Shown here: piece after piece, positions 14,941 through 23,805 of the stretch
How positions within the stretch are numbered: position 1 is the first letter of the stretch
How the letters are laid out: each line of letters begins with the position of its first letter
Assembly: GCF_000284295.1 (NCBI RefSeq)
Contig: NC_017093.1
Coordinates: 7,936,001-8,000,000, forward strand
DNA: 64,000 nucleotides
Direction of reading: 5' to 3'
Source: Actinoplanes missouriensis 431
GTDB taxonomy: Bacteria > Actinomycetota > Actinomycetes > Mycobacteriales > Micromonosporaceae
Notes under the pieces: model-generated
Told to the model about the DNA's origin: nothing
The model's input: only the letters and a program-made list of their open reading frames with translations
The model's database searches: none
Translations under genes and position numbers: made by a program

Positions 14941-17088
14941 CTAACTTTCGAAGTTTTTCTGGGCAAGATCATCTGGACTTGCCCCGGCCACCAGGGCGAA
15001 CACCGCCTCGCCGTACTGGCCCAGTTTCCGGGGACCGATCCCGGCGATCGCCAGCAGCTGCGCCGGGTCGGCCGGGCGACGCTCCGCCATGGCCACCAGC
15101 GTGGCGTCGGTGAATACCACGTACGCAGGAACTTTGAGCTCCGCGGCGGTGCTCGCCCGCCACACCTGCAGGCGCTGGTACAGGTCCTCGTCGAGGTCCG
15201 ACGGGCAGGTCGGGCAGCGGCCCAGTTTCCGGTCCGCGCCGGCCAGCAGCGTGGCCCCGCAGATCCGGCACGAGGAGACCTGCGGACGGCGGCGGTCGGG
15301 TTTCCGACTCGGGGTTCCGCGCTCGCCCCGGTCCGCGGACGGGCCGCCGGACCGGCTCAGCTGCGGCAGGAAGCGGCACGGGCGGCGCGGACGGCCACCG
15401 GGGGCGCGGGACTGCCCGTACGACAGCCACAGCCACTGGCGGGCCCGGGTGACACCCACGTAGAGCAGGCGGCGCTCCTCCTCCAGCTGGTCGGGCGTCT
15501 TCGCGTACGTCGTCGGCAGGGTCCCGTCGGCGAGGCCGACCAGGAACACCGCGTCCCACTCCAGGCCCTTCGCCGAGTGCAGCGAGGCGAGCGTCACACC
15601 CGCCACCGTCGGCGCGTGCTGCTGCTCGACACGGCGGGCCAGCTCGTCGTTGAACGCCGAGAGCGACACCTCCCGCTGCACCCGGCCGGCCTCGCCGATC
15701 GGCAGGATCTCCGGGGTCGACGCGTACTCCTCGGCGAGCGTGACGAGCGCCGCCAGCGCCTCCCACTGCTCGCGTGCCGCGCCACCGGGCGGAGGCTGGT
15801 GACGGTTCCACCCGGTCGCCGCCAGGGCCTCCACGACCGCCTCGACCAGCGGCGTCTCGCCCGGGATGGAACGCACCGCGGCGCGCAGCGCGACCATCGC
15901 CTGCCGCACCTCGGCCCGCTCGAAGAAGCGTTCCCCGCCCCGGACCAGGTACGGCACCTCGGCCTCGGCCAGCGCCTCCTCGTACGCCTCGGACTGCGCG
16001 TTGGTCCGGAAGAGCACCGCGATCTCGCTGGCCGGCGTGCCGGACGCGATGAGCTCACGGCAGCGCCGGGCAACCGCGGCGGCCTCCCCCGGCTCGTCCG
16101 GGAAGATCTTGAGTTCCGGCTCCGGCCCGGCCGGCCGCTGCCCGACCAGCTCCAGGCGCAGTTTCGCCTCGGTGCCCCGGGCCTGCCGGATCACCGCGTT
16201 GGCGAGGCCCACCACCTGCGGCGTCGAGCGGTAGTCGCGGACCAGCCGGACCACCACCGCGTCCCGGCGCTTGCGCGGGAAGTCGATCAGATAGCCGGAG
16301 GTCGCCCCGGTGAACGAGTAGATCGTCTGGCTGGCGTCGCCGACCACGGTGAGGTCGTCCCGCCCGCCCAGCCAGGCCTCCAGCAGGCGCTGCTGCAGCG
16401 GGTTGACGTCCTGGTACTCGTCGACCACGAAGTGCCGGTACTGGGCGCGGATCTGGTCGGCCACGTCCGGGTGCTCCTCGATGCCCCAGACCGCGGCGCG
16501 CAGCAGGTCCTCGAAGTCGATCACGCCTTGACGGCGCTTGAGCGACTCGTAGGCGGCGAAGACCTCGGCCACCTTGGCGGGCTCGAACGGCGGCTCACGC
16601 AGCGCCTTGGCGGCGGCCACGGCGTACTCGCCGGGCTCGACCAGTGACGACTTGGCCCACTCGATCTCACTGGCGAGGTCGCGAGCGGCGGCACGGTCCG
16701 CCCGTACCCCGGCCCGGGCCGCCGCCAGACCGACCACTCGGACCTTGCTCTCCATCAGCTCCGGCATGGCGCGGCCGGACAGCAGCCGGGGGGCGAAGTA
16801 ACGGACCTGCCGCAGGGCGGCGGCGTGGAACGTGCGGGCCTGCACACCGGCGGTGCCCAGCGCGGTGAGCCGGGCACGCATCTCGGCGGCCGCGCGAGCG
16901 GTGAAGGTGACCGCGAGCACGTGCCGCGGGCTGATCTCCCCGGACGAGGTCCGGTAGGCGATCCGATGGGTGATCGCCCGGGTCTTGCCGGTGCCGGCGC
17001 CGGCGAGGATGCAGACCGGGCCGGCGGGGGCGGTCACCGCCGTCCGCTGCTCCGGATCCAGCCCGGCCAGCACCGCTTCAATCCGCAC
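14941..17088 (-). CDS. uvrD2: ATP-dependent DNA helicase UvrD2
   Basis: 715 residues, the usual size for actinobacterial UvrD2. Superfamily 1A motifs are present: Walker A (LAGAGTGKTRAITHR), DEYQDVNPLQQ, GDASQTIYSFTGA, and motif VI GVTRARQWLWLSYGQ. C-terminal to the motor are a four-Cys zinc motif (CRICG and CPTC) and an HRDC domain (LLAIAGIGPRKLGQYG), the combination characteristic of UvrD2, a 3'-5' helicase essential in mycobacteria. Initiation is at GTG; the gene diverges from mrx1 across 82 bp and its stop abuts the whiB7 promoter. Confidence 0.95.
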   Translation of the reverse strand: MRIEAVLAGLDPEQRTAVTAPAGPVCILAGAGTGKTRAITHRIAYRTSSGEISPRHVLAVTFTARAAAEMRARLTALGTAGVQARTFHAAALRQVRYFAPRLLSGRAMPELMESKVRVVGLAAARAGVRADRAAARDLASEIEWAKSSLVEPGEYAVAAAKALREPPFEPAKVAEVFAAYESLKRRQGVIDFEDLLRAAVWGIEEHPDVADQIRAQYRHFVVDEYQDVNPLQQRLLEAWLGGRDDLTVVGDASQTIYSFTGATSGYLIDFPRKRRDAVVVRLVRDYRSTPQVVGLANAVIRQARGTEAKLRLELVGQRPAGPEPELKIFPDEPGEAAAVARRCRELIASGTPASEIAVLFRTNAQSEAYEEALAEAEVPYLVRGGERFFERAEVRQAMVALRAAVRSIPGETPLVEAVVEALAATGWNRHQPPPGGAAREQWEALAALVTLAEEYASTPEILPIGEAGRVQREVSLSAFNDELARRVEQQHAPTVAGVTLASLHSAKGLEWDAVFLVGLADGTLPTTYAKTPDQLEEERRLLYVGVTRARQWLWLSYGQSRAPGGRPRRPCRFLPQLSRSGGPSADRGERGTPSRKPDRRRPQVSSCRICGATLLAGADRKLGRCPTCPSDLDEDLYQRLQVWRASTAAELKVPAYVVFTDATLVAMAERRPADPAQLLAIAGIGPRKLGQYGEAVFALVAGASPDDLAQKNFES

Positions 17089-17170
17089 GATTGGGAATCA
17101 TGACACCCTCGCCCGGCGTTGTGCTTCTCAGCCGCACCGCCGTGTGACCTGGATCGAAGGAGCCTGACCG

Positions 17171-17413
17171 ATGCTGACCATGTACTCGACGTCCTGGTGT
17201 GGGTACTGCCACCGCCTGAAGAGCCAGCTCGATCGGGAGGGCATCGCCTACGACGTCGTGGACATCGAGCAGGACGAGGCCTCGGCCGCGTTCGTGCGCA
17301 GCGTGAACGGCGGCAACCAGACCGTGCCCACCCTGAAGTTCGACGACGGGTCGGCGCTCACCAACCCGTCCATCGTGCAGGTGAAGCAGCACTTGGCGAC
17401 GATCTCCGCCTGA
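17171..17413 (+). CDS. mrx1: Mycoredoxin 1 (glutaredoxin-like)
   Basis: 80 residues with a thioredoxin fold and the redox motif WCGYC near residue 10, plus the cis-Pro loop TVPTL. Mycoredoxin reduces protein-mycothiol mixed disulfides, so it works with the mycothiol pathway also represented here by mshB. The ribosome site gaaggagcctgaccg is good, and a strong terminator follows. Position beside uvrD2 and nudC matches Rv3198A. Confidence 0.95.
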   Translation: MLTMYSTSWCGYCHRLKSQLDREGIAYDVVDIEQDEASAAFVRSVNGGNQTVPTLKFDDGSALTNPSIVQVKQHLATISA

Positions 17414-17419
17414 GGCGCG

Positions 17420-17452
17420 AAAAAGGCCGGCCCCGAGGGGCCGGCCTTTTTT
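17420..17452. terminator. Bidirectional intrinsic terminator between mrx1 and the dioxygenase gene
   Basis: AAAAAGGCCGGCCCC and GGGGCCGGCCTTTTTT form a stem with A and T runs on both sides, between converging genes. Confidence 0.93.
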
Positions 17453-17458
17453 CATGTC

Positions 17459-18325
17459 TTACGGGATCAGCGCCGGGATGCTCGAGTCGAGCAGGCCCCG
17501 CTCCTTGAGCGCGCCGTAGAGCGGCGTGGTCTCCGGGTAGTGGCCCCACTGGTGGTCGCCGTCGCCGTTGCCGAAGCCGCCGAGCAGCTGCTTCTGCACC
17601 TCGGTGAAACCGTTCCACTCCGGCCGGTTCGGCAGGTCCGAGACCTCGTCGCGGATCGCGATCCAGCGCGGGGTGTAGCCGAAGAACGCGCCGACACGGG
17701 TGATGTCGGAGTAGTTGTCCGACCGGGCGTGCCAGATGCGGCGGTCGAAGACGACCAGGTCACCCGGGTTCGCGGTGATCTGGATCGCGCCCTCGGGCTG
17801 CGGCCACGGAACGCCACGGCTCGGCGGGCCGGGCAGCCAGTTGGTCTTGTGGCTGCCCGGCAGGACGGTGAAGTTGCCCCGGCCGGTCTCGCTCACGTCG
17901 GAGAACCAGTACGCCAGCTTCACCGACATCATCGGGCGCGGGTCGGTCTCGATCTCCCGGTTCTGCCGGCCACCGTCCTGGTGCCAGTGCCACCAGGGCT
18001 TCTGCTGCTCGTGAATCTGCGGGTGCACGTCGATGTGCGAGTGGTACACGTGGACGTTCCAGCCCAGCAGCGACCAGATGTACTTGAAAGCTCGGGGGTG
18101 GTCGAGCAGGAAGGCCAGCTCCGGCACGTGAGCCACCGGGGAGAGCTGGTGCAGAGCGCCGCCCTCCGGCTTCATCTTCTCGTAGTACCCCAGGATCGCG
18201 GCCCGACCGGCCTCGATCTCACTTTCGCTGAGCACCGACGGCACGATGATGTAGCCATCGCGCTCGAACGCCTCCCGCTCCTCCGCGGACATCGGCGTCC
18301 ACGCCGGGGCTTCCACCTGGGTCAT
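17459..18325 (-). CDS. Phytanoyl-CoA dioxygenase-family Fe(II)/2-oxoglutarate oxygenase
   Basis: 288 residues of the PhyH superfamily. The metal-binding facial triad is visible: HxD in WHWHQDGG, and the distal His in RRIWHARSDN, followed by an Arg suited to 2-oxoglutarate. The start MTQVEAPAWTP has a good ribosome site (agaggggaaccg). The substrate is not predictable; family members hydroxylate small molecules from phytanoyl-CoA to ectoine and natural products. It sits between mrx1 and nudC, which are neighbours in mycobacteria, so it looks like an insertion into an otherwise conserved order. Its composition matches its neighbours, giving no sign of recent transfer. Confidence 0.88.
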   Translation of the reverse strand: MTQVEAPAWTPMSAEEREAFERDGYIIVPSVLSESEIEAGRAAILGYYEKMKPEGGALHQLSPVAHVPELAFLLDHPRAFKYIWSLLGWNVHVYHSHIDVHPQIHEQQKPWWHWHQDGGRQNREIETDPRPMMSVKLAYWFSDVSETGRGNFTVLPGSHKTNWLPGPPSRGVPWPQPEGAIQITANPGDLVVFDRRIWHARSDNYSDITRVGAFFGYTPRWIAIRDEVSDLPNRPEWNGFTEVQKQLLGGFGNGDGDHQWGHYPETTPLYGALKERGLLDSSIPALIP

Positions 18326-18403
18326 CGGTTCCCCTCTCGTCTTTGTATCCAAGACGCCGCGAGGCACCGAATTGGTTGCCACCCAATCAGAAAAACTTTT
18401 CTG

Positions 18404-19369
18404 TTAACCCTGCAGCCACTTCTCGACCAGGTAGAACGCGATCGACGAACGCATCGGCAGACTCATCGGCACACCGCTCTCCGGATCGACGTAACCACCG
18501 GCGATCATCTTGGCGATCGCGTCCCGGGAGAACCAGTGCGCCTCGTCGATCTCCTCCGGGTCGAGGCGCAACACCTGACCCGGATCGGCGACGGCGTGGA
18601 AACCGAGCATCAACGAGCCGGGGTACGGCCAGGACTGGCTCCCCGCGTACCGAAGGGAGCTCAGCGTGATGCCGACCTCCTCCTGCACCTCCCGGACCAC
18701 CGCCGCCTCGGCCGACTCGCCCGGCTCGACGTAACCGGCGAGGCAGGAGAACCGCCGCACGCCGTCCGGCCCGGTGGGCCAGGACGCGTTGTGCCCGAGC
18801 AGGCAGCGACCGGACGGCCCGGCGACGCCGTCGTGCACCAGCACGATCATCGCCGGGTCGGTCCGCGGCCACATCAGCTGCCCGTCCGCGTCGGCACGGG
18901 CCCAGCCGGCCTCCACCGCGGTGGTGGGCCTGCCGGTACGCGGCGAGAAGGCGTGACTGCGGTGCCAGTTGCCGAGCGCCGCCGCCGCCGTGAACAGGCC
19001 GGCGTCCCGGTCGTCGAGCAGGTGGCCGATCTCCCGCAGGGTCGACGCGCGACGGCCCTCGGACGCCGTGACGGGGGCATCCACGGTCCAGAGCGGGGTG
19101 CCGTCGGCATCCTCGCCGAGGAACCAGCGCTCGGCCTCCGGCGCCTCGGACGACGGCACCAGGATCAGTGCGGCGCCGCCGTCCGGACGGTCGGTGACCA
19201 GGGCGCGGCCGCCCTTGTCCAGGTCGACCACGAGAACCTGCCCGCGCGTCCACGCCTCGGCGAGCCAGGCGTCGTCCTTACGCCGGTGCGCGGCGCGGTC
19301 CAGGGTGGTACGGGCCAGCGGCGGGGTACCGGGTTGCTCCCCCAGATCTGGCTGTTCAGGTTCGGTCAC
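18404..19369 (-). CDS. nudC: NAD(+) diphosphatase / deNADding Nudix hydrolase
   Basis: 321 residues. The Nudix box is GYVEPGESAEAAVVREVQEEVGI-like, and the NudC-specific SQPWPxPxS signature appears downstream as SQSWPYPGS. The enzyme hydrolyses NAD(H) to NMN(H) and AMP and can remove NAD caps from RNA. The zinc ribbon of E. coli NudC is not visible: the expected Cys pairs are reduced to isolated Cys residues, as in many actinobacterial versions. The GTG start overlaps the stop of the upstream M16 gene (GTGA), so it is probably the last gene of the M16 operon. Confidence 0.9.
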   Translation of the reverse strand: MTEPEQPDLGEQPGTPPLARTTLDRAAHRRKDDAWLAEAWTRGQVLVVDLDKGGRALVTDRPDGGAALILVPSSEAPEAERWFLGEDADGTPLWTVDAPVTASEGRRASTLREIGHLLDDRDAGLFTAAAALGNWHRSHAFSPRTGRPTTAVEAGWARADADGQLMWPRTDPAMIVLVHDGVAGPSGRCLLGHNASWPTGPDGVRRFSCLAGYVEPGESAEAAVVREVQEEVGITLSSLRYAGSQSWPYPGSLMLGFHAVADPGQVLRLDPEEIDEAHWFSRDAIAKMIAGGYVDPESGVPMSLPMRSSIAFYLVEKWLQG

Positions 19370-20685
19370 TCTGTGCTGCGCTCCACGGCCGTCAGTACGG
19401 ACAGTTGCGACTCGATCTTGTCGGCGTCGCCGAGCACCACGGTAACCGCACGGGAGGGTGCCAGGTACCGTGCTCCGGCCGCGAACACCTCCTCACGGGT
19501 GACAGCGGCGATCGCTTCGGAGTGCTCGCGCAGGTGCTCCAGGCGCAGGCCGAAGCCCGCGTAGACACTTGCCAGGCCGGCCAGCCCGGACTGGGTGGAC
19601 ATGCCCAGGCGCAGCGTGCCCAACGCGTACCGCCGGGCCTGTTCCAGCTCCTCCTCGCCGGGCGGGAGGCTGGCGATCCGGCCCAGCTCGTAGAGCGTCT
19701 CGAGCAGCGAGGGCCCGGTCACCTCGGTGGCCACCTCGGCCGCGCCCTGCCAGGTGGACCCGGCCACGAAGTGCTCGACCACCGAGTGCGAGCCGTAGGT
19801 GTAGCCCTTGTCCTCGCGAATGTTCTCCACCCACCGGGAAGAGAAATACCCACCGAAGATCAGGTTGGCCACCGTGAAGGCGGCGTAGTCCGGATCGGTC
19901 CGGGTGATGCCGGGCAGCGCCAGCCGCAGCGACGACTGCACCGAGCCGGGCCGGTCGACGAGCAGCAGCGGGCCGGTCCGGATCTCCGGGGTGGCCGGGA
20001 TGACGCCGTCCGGCGCGGAGCCGGTCCAGCCGCCGAGCACCTTCTCCGCGACGTCGATCGCCTGGTCCGGGTCGATGTCGCCGACCAGCACCAGGGTGGC
20101 GCCGGCCGGGCGGACCCGCTCGGCGTGCAGCTCGCGCAGGCCGGCCGGCTCGACCGACCGGATCTCGTCGGGAGTGGGGGTCTGCACCGCGTACGGATGG
20201 GTGTCGTAGATCCGTTTGAGAAGAGCGACGCGGACCAGGTGCGCGGGCTGGCTCAGGGCGACCTGGATGCTGTCGACCAGGCGCTCCCGCTCGGTCGCCA
20301 CCTCCTCCGCCGGATAGGTGGCGTCGGTCAGCACCCCGGCGAGCAGCTCCAGCGTCCGATCCAGACCGTCGGCCAGGGCGTTTCCGCTGATCAGCAGCCG
20401 GTCCGGGTCCAGGCCGGCGGCCAGGCTGCCGCCGACCGCCTGCAGCTCGGCGGCGAGGTCGATGCTGGACAGCGCGCTGGTGCCGGTGAAGAGCGCCTGG
20501 GAGAGCAACGTGGCCGGGGCCAGCGGCGCGCGCCCGAACGGGATGCGCAGCCGCAGCTCGACCAGCGGCACCGCCGAGCGGCGGATCGCGATCACGGTCA
20601 GCCCGTTGGACAGCCGGCGCTCCGCCTCGTGCGGAAGGTGCAGATCCGCGTCCGGAACCAGATCGGGCAGGGTCTTCACACTCAC
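19366..20685 (-). CDS. M16-family peptidase, non-catalytic (R/Y) subunit
   Basis: 439 residues starting at VSVKTLPDLVPD, with ribosome site ggaggtggcggc. The zinc-binding HxxEH is absent, but the substrate-binding Arg/Tyr pair typical of the partner subunit is present (RWVENIREDKGYTYG). This matches the bacterial two-subunit M16B proteases, in which a catalytic HxxEH subunit pairs with an R/Y subunit to enclose short unfolded peptides. It is separated from the catalytic gene only by the MSELASES mini-ORF, whose stop overlaps this GTG. Confidence 0.9.
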   Translation of the reverse strand: MSVKTLPDLVPDADLHLPHEAERRLSNGLTVIAIRRSAVPLVELRLRIPFGRAPLAPATLLSQALFTGTSALSSIDLAAELQAVGGSLAAGLDPDRLLISGNALADGLDRTLELLAGVLTDATYPAEEVATERERLVDSIQVALSQPAHLVRVALLKRIYDTHPYAVQTPTPDEIRSVEPAGLRELHAERVRPAGATLVLVGDIDPDQAIDVAEKVLGGWTGSAPDGVIPATPEIRTGPLLLVDRPGSVQSSLRLALPGITRTDPDYAAFTVANLIFGGYFSSRWVENIREDKGYTYGSHSVVEHFVAGSTWQGAAEVATEVTGPSLLETLYELGRIASLPPGEEELEQARRYALGTLRLGMSTQSGLAGLASVYAGFGLRLEHLREHSEAIAAVTREEVFAAGARYLAPSRAVTVVLGDADKIESQLSVLTAVERSTE

Positions 20686-20762
20686 GCCGCCACCTCCGCT
20701 GCGCTCCGGCGTCGACGTGATTCGTGCGCTGAATTCAATGATTCGCTCGCAAGCTCGCTCAT
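20682..20762 (-). CDS. MSELASES mini-ORF, copy A (26 aa, coupling element)
   Basis: An 81-nt frame whose ATG overlaps the stop of the catalytic M16 gene (ATGA) and whose TGA overlaps the GTG of the second M16 gene (GTGA). Residues 1-8 are MSELASES; the C-terminal half is SRRRRSAAEVAA. Codons near its end supply the downstream Shine-Dalgarno (gcggaggtggc). The first 25 nt are identical to the copy at 60511, and the length is identical. It probably acts as a translational-coupling spacer; whether the peptide itself matters is unknown. Confidence 0.65.
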   Translation of the reverse strand: MSELASESLNSAHESRRRRSAAEVAA

Positions 20763-22066
20763 TGGGCTGCTCCCGGGATGACTTCGATGCTGGCGCGGCA
20801 CTCCGGGCGCAGCGTGGACGCGGCGGCGACGATCTTCTCGGCGGTGACCTCGCTGACCAGCTTGGGCAGCTCGTTGAGCAGCTCCGGCCGGCCGCGCTGC
20901 AGCTCCAGGACGGCCATCGGCTGGGCCCGGCCGAGCACGTCGTCGGTGCCCTGCAGCAGGCGGGTCGCCATCCGGGCCTGGGTGCGGTCCAGCTCGCCGG
21001 CCTTGAGACCGTCGGTGACCAGCCGGTCCAGCTCCTCGTCGATGGTCTGCAGCACCTTGCCGGCGTCGCCGCCGGGCGGGAGGTGGGCCTGCAGCAGCAG
21101 GGCAGTGGGGTTGCGAACCTGGTACTCGTCGCCCATGAAGCCGAGGTAGCCACCGAGGTTGGTGGCCGACCTGTCGCGCTGGACCAGGCGCTCCACGAGC
21201 CGCGACGCGTCGCCGTCGGTGAGCACCTCGGCGAGCACCGCGTACGGCAGGTAGGCGTCGAAGTCGCTGATCGGGTCCGGCACGCCCCAGCCGGCCGCCA
21301 CGGCGGGCAGCGGCGCGATCCGGTCGAGGTAGGTCTCGCGTTTCTCCTCGGTGAGCCCGGCCTCGGCGAAGTCGGGCAGCTCCGGCGCGGGCCGGGCCGG
21401 CACGTCGCCGAAGTGCCGCTCGATCATCGCGGTCGCCTCGGCGACGTCGAAGTCGCCGGCGACCGAGAGCACCGCGTTGCCGCAGGCGTAGTAGCGGTCG
21501 AAGAAGCCCTGCGCGTCCTCGACGGTGGCGCTCTCCAGGTCCTCGAACGAGCCGTAACCGTCGTGCGCGTTCGCGAACGTATCGAACATCACCGGTGGCA
21601 GCTTGAGCCAGGGGAACCCGCCGTACGGCCGGTTCAGCACGTTGACCCGGATCTCCTCCTTGACCACGTCGACCTGGTTGCGCAGGTTCTCCTCGGTGAG
21701 CCGGGGGCCGCGCATCCGGTCCGCCTCGAGGAAGAGCGCGCGCTCCAGGCCGCCCGATGGCAGCTCCTCGTAGTAGTCCGTGTAGTCCAGGTGGGTGGAG
21801 CCGTTGAAGGTGCCACCGGCACCCTGCACGTGCCGGAAGTGGGCCAGCTTCTCCAGGTTCGCCGAGCCCTGGAACATCAGGTGCTCGAAGAGGTGGGCGA
21901 AGCCCGTGCGGCCTTCCGGTTCGCTGCGGATGCCGACGTCGTAGACAACGGCCACGCCGACCACCGGAGCACTGCGATCCGGGGACAGGACCACGCGCAG
22001 GCCATTGCCGAGAGTGAATCGCTCGACCGGATATTTCGTCGCGGGGATCTTGATTCTGGGCGCCAC
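20759..22066 (-). CDS. M16-family zinc metallopeptidase, catalytic subunit
   Basis: 435 residues with the inverted zinc motif HxxEH in GFAHLFEHLMFQGSANL and the distal Glu region (EADRMRGPRLTEENLRNQ). It should degrade peptides together with the downstream R/Y subunit. It begins at GTG (VAPRIKIPATKYP) and faces the divergent Rrf2 regulator across about 210 bp. Residues around FAEAGLTEEKRETYLDRIA form the usual M16 linker between half-domains. Confidence 0.92.
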   Translation of the reverse strand: MAPRIKIPATKYPVERFTLGNGLRVVLSPDRSAPVVGVAVVYDVGIRSEPEGRTGFAHLFEHLMFQGSANLEKLAHFRHVQGAGGTFNGSTHLDYTDYYEELPSGGLERALFLEADRMRGPRLTEENLRNQVDVVKEEIRVNVLNRPYGGFPWLKLPPVMFDTFANAHDGYGSFEDLESATVEDAQGFFDRYYACGNAVLSVAGDFDVAEATAMIERHFGDVPARPAPELPDFAEAGLTEEKRETYLDRIAPLPAVAAGWGVPDPISDFDAYLPYAVLAEVLTDGDASRLVERLVQRDRSATNLGGYLGFMGDEYQVRNPTALLLQAHLPPGGDAGKVLQTIDEELDRLVTDGLKAGELDRTQARMATRLLQGTDDVLGRAQPMAVLELQRGRPELLNELPKLVSEVTAEKIVAAASTLRPECRASIEVIPGAAQ

Positions 22067-22198
22067 GGTACGAATCTAGCGTGTCGGCACGGATCCGCGC
22101 GGTAGTCGAGCTTCACCCAACGGCGTAAATGCGCCGATATCCCGATCCGCCGATCTTTGCGGAGGCCTACGCGCCGTGTGTTGCCCCCGACACAGGGC

Positions 22199-22247
22199 TT
22201 GACGCACTAAACCTATCTGTTCCAGTATTCCCATCCAGCAGATAGGT
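22199..22247 (+). promoter_or_regulatory. Rrf2-gene promoter with a 9-bp inverted repeat operator
   Basis: TTGACG (22199-22204) and CAGTAT are 18 bp apart. ACCTATCTG (22211-22219) and CAGATAGGT (22239-22247) form a perfect inverted repeat with 19 bp between arms that brackets the -10 region. The placement suits autorepression by the Rrf2 protein encoded 34 bp downstream. Confidence 0.6.
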
Positions 22248-22280
22248 AAAGCAAAGTATTGCGGGAGGGGGCGGCCGAAC

Positions 22281-22691
22281 GTGTACGTCTCGGCACGCAC
22301 GGACTACGCCGTACGAGCGATGCTCGCGGTCACCTCCGAGCACCCCCACCTGGTCAAAGCCGCCAGCCTGGCGGCCGCCCAGGACATCCCGCTCAGTTTC
22401 CTGCAAGGAATCCTGCTCGACCTGCGCCGCGCCGGGCTGCTGCACAGCCATCGCGGGGTGGACGGCGGGTACGCCTTGGCCCGCCCGGCCGAGGAGATCA
22501 CCGTCGGCGACGTGGTCCGTGCCGCCGGTGGTGCCCTCACCACGGTCCGAGGGCTACCCACATCCACGGCGACCTATCACGGTGCGGCGACGGCGCTGCA
22601 CGACGTGTGGATCGCCGTCGAGGCGGCCATCGAGGGCGTCGTCGACCACCGGACCCTGGCCGAACTCTCCCTGAACTCAGTGAAGAACTAG
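22281..22691 (+). CDS. Rrf2-family transcriptional regulator
   Basis: 136 residues: an N-terminal winged helix (DYAVRAMLAVTSEHP, FLQGILLDLRRAGLLHSHRGVDGGYALARP) followed by a dimerisation helix. No Cys is present, so it cannot carry the Fe-S cluster of IscR or NsrR; in this it resembles CymR-type sulfur regulators. It begins at GTG and its stop overlaps the ribosome site of the substrate-binding protein gene 8 bp downstream, so it is the first gene of a four-gene operon with the importer. A sulfur-source role is inferred from the regulator type and the transporter family together. Confidence 0.88.
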   Translation: MYVSARTDYAVRAMLAVTSEHPHLVKAASLAAAQDIPLSFLQGILLDLRRAGLLHSHRGVDGGYALARPAEEITVGDVVRAAGGALTTVRGLPTSTATYHGAATALHDVWIAVEAAIEGVVDHRTLAELSLNSVKN

Positions 22692-22699
22692 GAGTGAGC

Positions 22700-23779
22700 A
22701 TGAGCTCCCGCACCATACGTGCGCTCGCCCTTGCCACGGCCGCTGTCGCGGCCTCCACCGCGCTGGCCGCTTGCGGTTCGAACGACGACAACACCGCCGA
22801 GGGTACGAGCGGAGCAGCCGCCGAAGCCAAGACGATCAACCTCGGTTACTTCCCGAACATCACGCACGCCCCGGCCCTGGTCGGCGTGAACAAGGGCCTG
22901 TTCAAGGACGCCCTGGGCAGCGCCACCACCCTGGAGACCAAGACCTTCAACGCCGGCCCGGCCGCGATCGAGGCGCTGCTCTCCGGTGCGATCGACGCGA
23001 CGTACATCGGCCCGAACCCGGCGATCAACGGATGGTCCACCTCCAAGGGCACCGCGCTGAAGATCGTCGCGGGCAGCACCTCCGGCGGCGCCGGCCTGAT
23101 CGTCAAGGAGGGCATCAACTCCCCGGCCGACCTCAAGGGCAAGAAGATCGCCACCCCGCAGCTCGGCAACACCCAGGACGTCGCGCTGCGCGCCTGGCTC
23201 AAGGAGAACGGGCTGAACGCCGACACCAACGGCGGCGGCGACGTCTCGGTCCTCCCGCAGGACAACGCCACCGCGGTGCAGGCCTTCGCGCAGGGCACCA
23301 TCGACGGCGCCTGGGTTCCCGAGCCCAACTTCAGCAAGCTGCTCCTGGAGTCCAAGGGCAAGGTGCTGGTCGACGAGAAGACCCTGTGGCCGAACCAGGA
23401 GTTCGTGACCACCCACCTGATCGTCAGCCAGAAGTTCCTGAAGGAGTACCCCGGCACGGTCAAGAAGCTGCTGCAGGGTCACATCGCGGCGGTCAAGTAC
23501 ATCAACGACAACAACGCCGACGCGCAGACGGCCGCGAACGCCCAGATCGAGTCGCTCACCGGCAAGCCGCTGAAGCCGGCGATCCTCGCCGCCGCGTTCA
23601 AGAACCTGAAGTTCACCCACGACCCGATCGCGTCCTCGCTCTACACCAGCGCGAAGCACGCCGAGGAGGTCGGACTGCTCAAGCCGGTCGACCTGAACGG
23701 CATCTACGACCTCGGCCCGCTGAACGAGCTGCTCAAGGCGGACGGCCAGCCCGAGGTCAGCGACGCCGCGGCGTCCTGA
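22700..23779 (+). CDS. SsuA/TauA/NrtA-like ABC transporter substrate-binding lipoprotein
   Basis: 359 residues. The N-terminus is a lipoprotein signal with lipobox LAAC and a Gly/Ala/Asn linker. The mature protein has the NMT1/SsuA fold, with INLGYFPNITHAPAL at the front of the binding cleft and YIGPNPAINGW and the GAWVPEPNFSKLL segments typical of sulfonate, nitrate and taurine binders. The ATG follows aggagtgagc. Ligand choice between sulfonate, taurine or a nitrogen compound cannot be settled by eye. Confidence 0.9.
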   Translation: MSSRTIRALALATAAVAASTALAACGSNDDNTAEGTSGAAAEAKTINLGYFPNITHAPALVGVNKGLFKDALGSATTLETKTFNAGPAAIEALLSGAIDATYIGPNPAINGWSTSKGTALKIVAGSTSGGAGLIVKEGINSPADLKGKKIATPQLGNTQDVALRAWLKENGLNADTNGGGDVSVLPQDNATAVQAFAQGTIDGAWVPEPNFSKLLLESKGKVLVDEKTLWPNQEFVTTHLIVSQKFLKEYPGTVKKLLQGHIAAVKYINDNNADAQTAANAQIESLTGKPLKPAILAAAFKNLKFTHDPIASSLYTSAKHAEEVGLLKPVDLNGIYDLGPLNELLKADGQPEVSDAAAS

Positions 23780-23805
23780 CGGATCACCTGGACGGGAGGG
23801 CGAGT

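Noticed and set aside
16574..16801. Short forward frames inside uvrD2
   Set aside because: They overlap conserved UvrD2 sequence on the other strand and have no supporting signals.
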